From Dimargaris cristalligena (Eukaryota; Kickxellomycota; Dimargaritomycetes; Dimargaritales; Dimargaritaceae): a stretch of 46,018 nt of DNA. Position 1 is the stretch's first letter. The number at the start of each line of letters is the position of its first letter. The position numbers were made by a program, and so were the translations under genes. The notes under the pieces are model-generated. The model did not search any database. It was not told where the DNA came from and was given only the letters and a program-made list of their open reading frames with translations. Below are positions 44,155-46,018 of this stretch, piece after piece. The DNA is taken from assembly GCA_027576995.1 (NCBI GenBank), contig JANBQC010000182.1:1-46018 (forward strand). Direction: 5' to 3'.

Positions 44155-46018
44155 ATGATGGGGTAAAGGGAATGCGAGAGTCAATTTTAAATTTATTATA
44201 CATGGCTTTCACACACCCGGGTACCATTCGATGTGTAGTAGCTTTTCCATTAATCAATCGAGTTTGCCTCGTGATCCATTGAGTGATATGGATTCGCATT
44301 AACCGTTCTAATGGGCAGCTACCATGGCTTCCTTACCGCTATTGTTATTTAATAAATCTTTTAGTATTCCATTCACCGAACATAACTCAGCAATAACCTT
44401 AGATGTTTATCACGGCACCATCTCTATCATGGCTATGAATAATATTGGAATTTATCACCTGCAACAACTTACGAACTTTTCAATCTAAATATTTTACTCA
44501 ATTTTTTAATTTTGGCGCATTTATTAGGACCATTCGTGTATCCAGAATCATTTATTTTCAAACAGTGCATTGTTCCATAAATACCTAGCTCATACTCATA
44601 TATAACGGCCCCCGGGCAACATATCAATATAGCTATACCATAGTTTGGAATACCCAATTTCAAATAACCCTGTGGCTCAAATTATAATTAGGCCAACTTC
44701 AAGAATTTCTTGCAGACTTAGTAGTCGTCGGGCATGGCTCATTCAATAGTGGACCGGCATCTAGTTCGGCCATCATTTCTAACATACCCACCGAAATGAA
44801 AAGCAATCCAATCAGGTCTAAACTGATGGCATGCTGATGGTATTAACTCCATTCTTCCATTGTAAATGTCAGTGGAGATAGTCAGTGTTATTAATCAAGT
44901 GTAGCGAGTTTTAAATAGGTATATTAAGATTTATTAATACATTTAGGTAAGGTGGTAAGTGAGTTACAGAGCGAGTATAGGTTGTGGACGAATGGGGACA
45001 ATAGTCATCTGGAGGACATTGTTATACCGAACTGCCCTTCTTTTTTATATCAGAGGTTAAGGTACCCGAGTAGTCAGTGAGGCCGAGCAGGGATCTCTTC
45101 TATGATTGGAGTGGAGCTATCACCCTGGCTCAACTGCGGGAGTCGGCTCTGGGTTAGCCCTGGCAATAGTATCAGTCCCACCTTCTCCAGGGTGTGCCTC
45201 GGCTACGGTAGTTGTTATCCTGGCCACAGGTCTACTGCCAGAGGGTGCTTGGGTACTGCTAGGTGCCTCGGCGGCCCCTCTATTAACGTTAGCAGCTTAA
45301 TTCGAGGAATTGTAGGATAATAATAAAAATAATTGGTGTTCGCAGGTAGTTGCCCTCAAGTGACCAATACCAGAAATAGGGTTGTGGGGTGCGATTAATA
45401 AATTAAATAATACCTATGGAATGTGCTTCGGCTTTTTATAATCAAATAGTGTAATGGCGATGTACAAATTCAGCTTATAATACGCCGGACGACATTACTA
45501 GGTGATAAGTTTCAATGCTGGGTAACGATGAGGGCGGGATAAATAATATGGTATATCGGATTGTGAATGGAGGGACGGAAAAAGCTGTAGGAAGATGGCT
45601 CTTCAGCGAATTCCTGCGCCTTTTTGGTTACTAAATACGGCGGCAGTAGTCTCCAGGCTTTTGTATATAAGTCACGCTATGTGCTACTAGTCTGTACCAT
45701 AGCTGATCTTTGGTAATAACATTCTCATAATTATATTAAAGGTAAATTCATATTAATGACATCGCGCATCCTCTATTTGGGAATAAATTGTATTATAATA
45801 CAGTATGATTTGATATAATAGCAACTATGCAGCACAACTAGATCCATACATCTCCGTTTAATATTCCAGGTTCTACATCGCTGGACCGAATGTCCACCGT
45901 ACGTATTGAAATTGGACTAGGTAAAAAAAAGTTGTCCTATATGTCGCCCCTCCTAATCCGTCCTAATCCAACCGATATGACCGCCGTCATATCAGGCCGT
46001 ATAGCGCCATAGTGTACC
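44155..46018. other. Right-end region with ambiguous small ORFs
   Basis: No firm gene. A 54-codon ATG ORF lies at 44324-44488 (+) and a no-ATG ORF at 44469-44663 (-). A GC-richer island at 45102-45320 is open in two overlapping frames. One starts with ATG and is Cys and Gly-rich (72 codons). The other (45106-45300) is hydrophobic, like a membrane or GPI-signal tail. The last 150 bases contain a possible acceptor near 45869 but no interpretable exon; a gene may continue beyond the window. Confidence 0.3.

Noticed and set aside
1..46018. CRISPR array, bacterial operon or integrated phage
   Set aside because: No spaced direct repeats of that kind; introns and gene families are eukaryotic throughout.

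Overview
The window is nuclear DNA of a fungus. The protein-coding genes are compact, separated by AT-rich spacers of 0.4-2 kb, and many carry short GT-AG introns (about 140-480 bp). They encode conserved eukaryotic proteins in fungal-type form, including YTP1, THR1, ATG5, RPN5, ELP4, GAR1 and TAF10. The gene set and the zygomycete-like intron density suggest an early-diverging lineage, possibly a zoopagomycete. That placement is inference; nothing in the window fixes it.

Layout. Positions 1-3.7 kb hold a decayed or unresolved minus-strand coding region followed by about 1.8 kb without a recognisable gene. Positions 3.7-36.7 kb form a housekeeping block: TIM50 (+), mitochondrial ribosomal protein uL16m (-), YTP1-like membrane protein (+), a secreted beta-trefoil lectin fused to an unknown domain (+), RPS0/uS2 (-), RPS18/uS13 (+), the mitochondrial processing peptidase beta subunit (+), PRP31 (+), GAR1 (-), TAF10 (-), ATG5 (+), RPN5 (+), ELP4 (-) and homoserine kinase THR1 (+). 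Positions 36.7-46 kb look accessory: a predicted secreted basic protein (-), a five-exon coiled-coil protein (+), a further unrecognised multi-exon gene (+) and several ambiguous small ORFs.

The genes do not form one pathway. Three act in mitochondria: TIM50 in protein import, the MPP beta subunit in presequence cleavage and uL16m in mitochondrial translation. Two are cytosolic ribosomal proteins transcribed divergently from one 1.2 kb spacer. The others act in splicing (PRP31), H/ACA RNP function (GAR1), transcription (TAF10), tRNA modification (ELP4), proteasome structure (RPN5), autophagy (ATG5) and threonine synthesis (THR1). The unrecognised lectin fusion and the secreted basic protein are the best candidates for new biology. 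Both have predicted signal peptides and canonical TATA boxes.

Exon structures were built by hand from splice-site consensus, phase agreement and family alignment from memory. No RNA evidence or database search was available. None of the seventeen resolved or proposed genes with a visible stop uses TGA. No tRNA, rRNA, CRISPR array or intact transposon was recognised.
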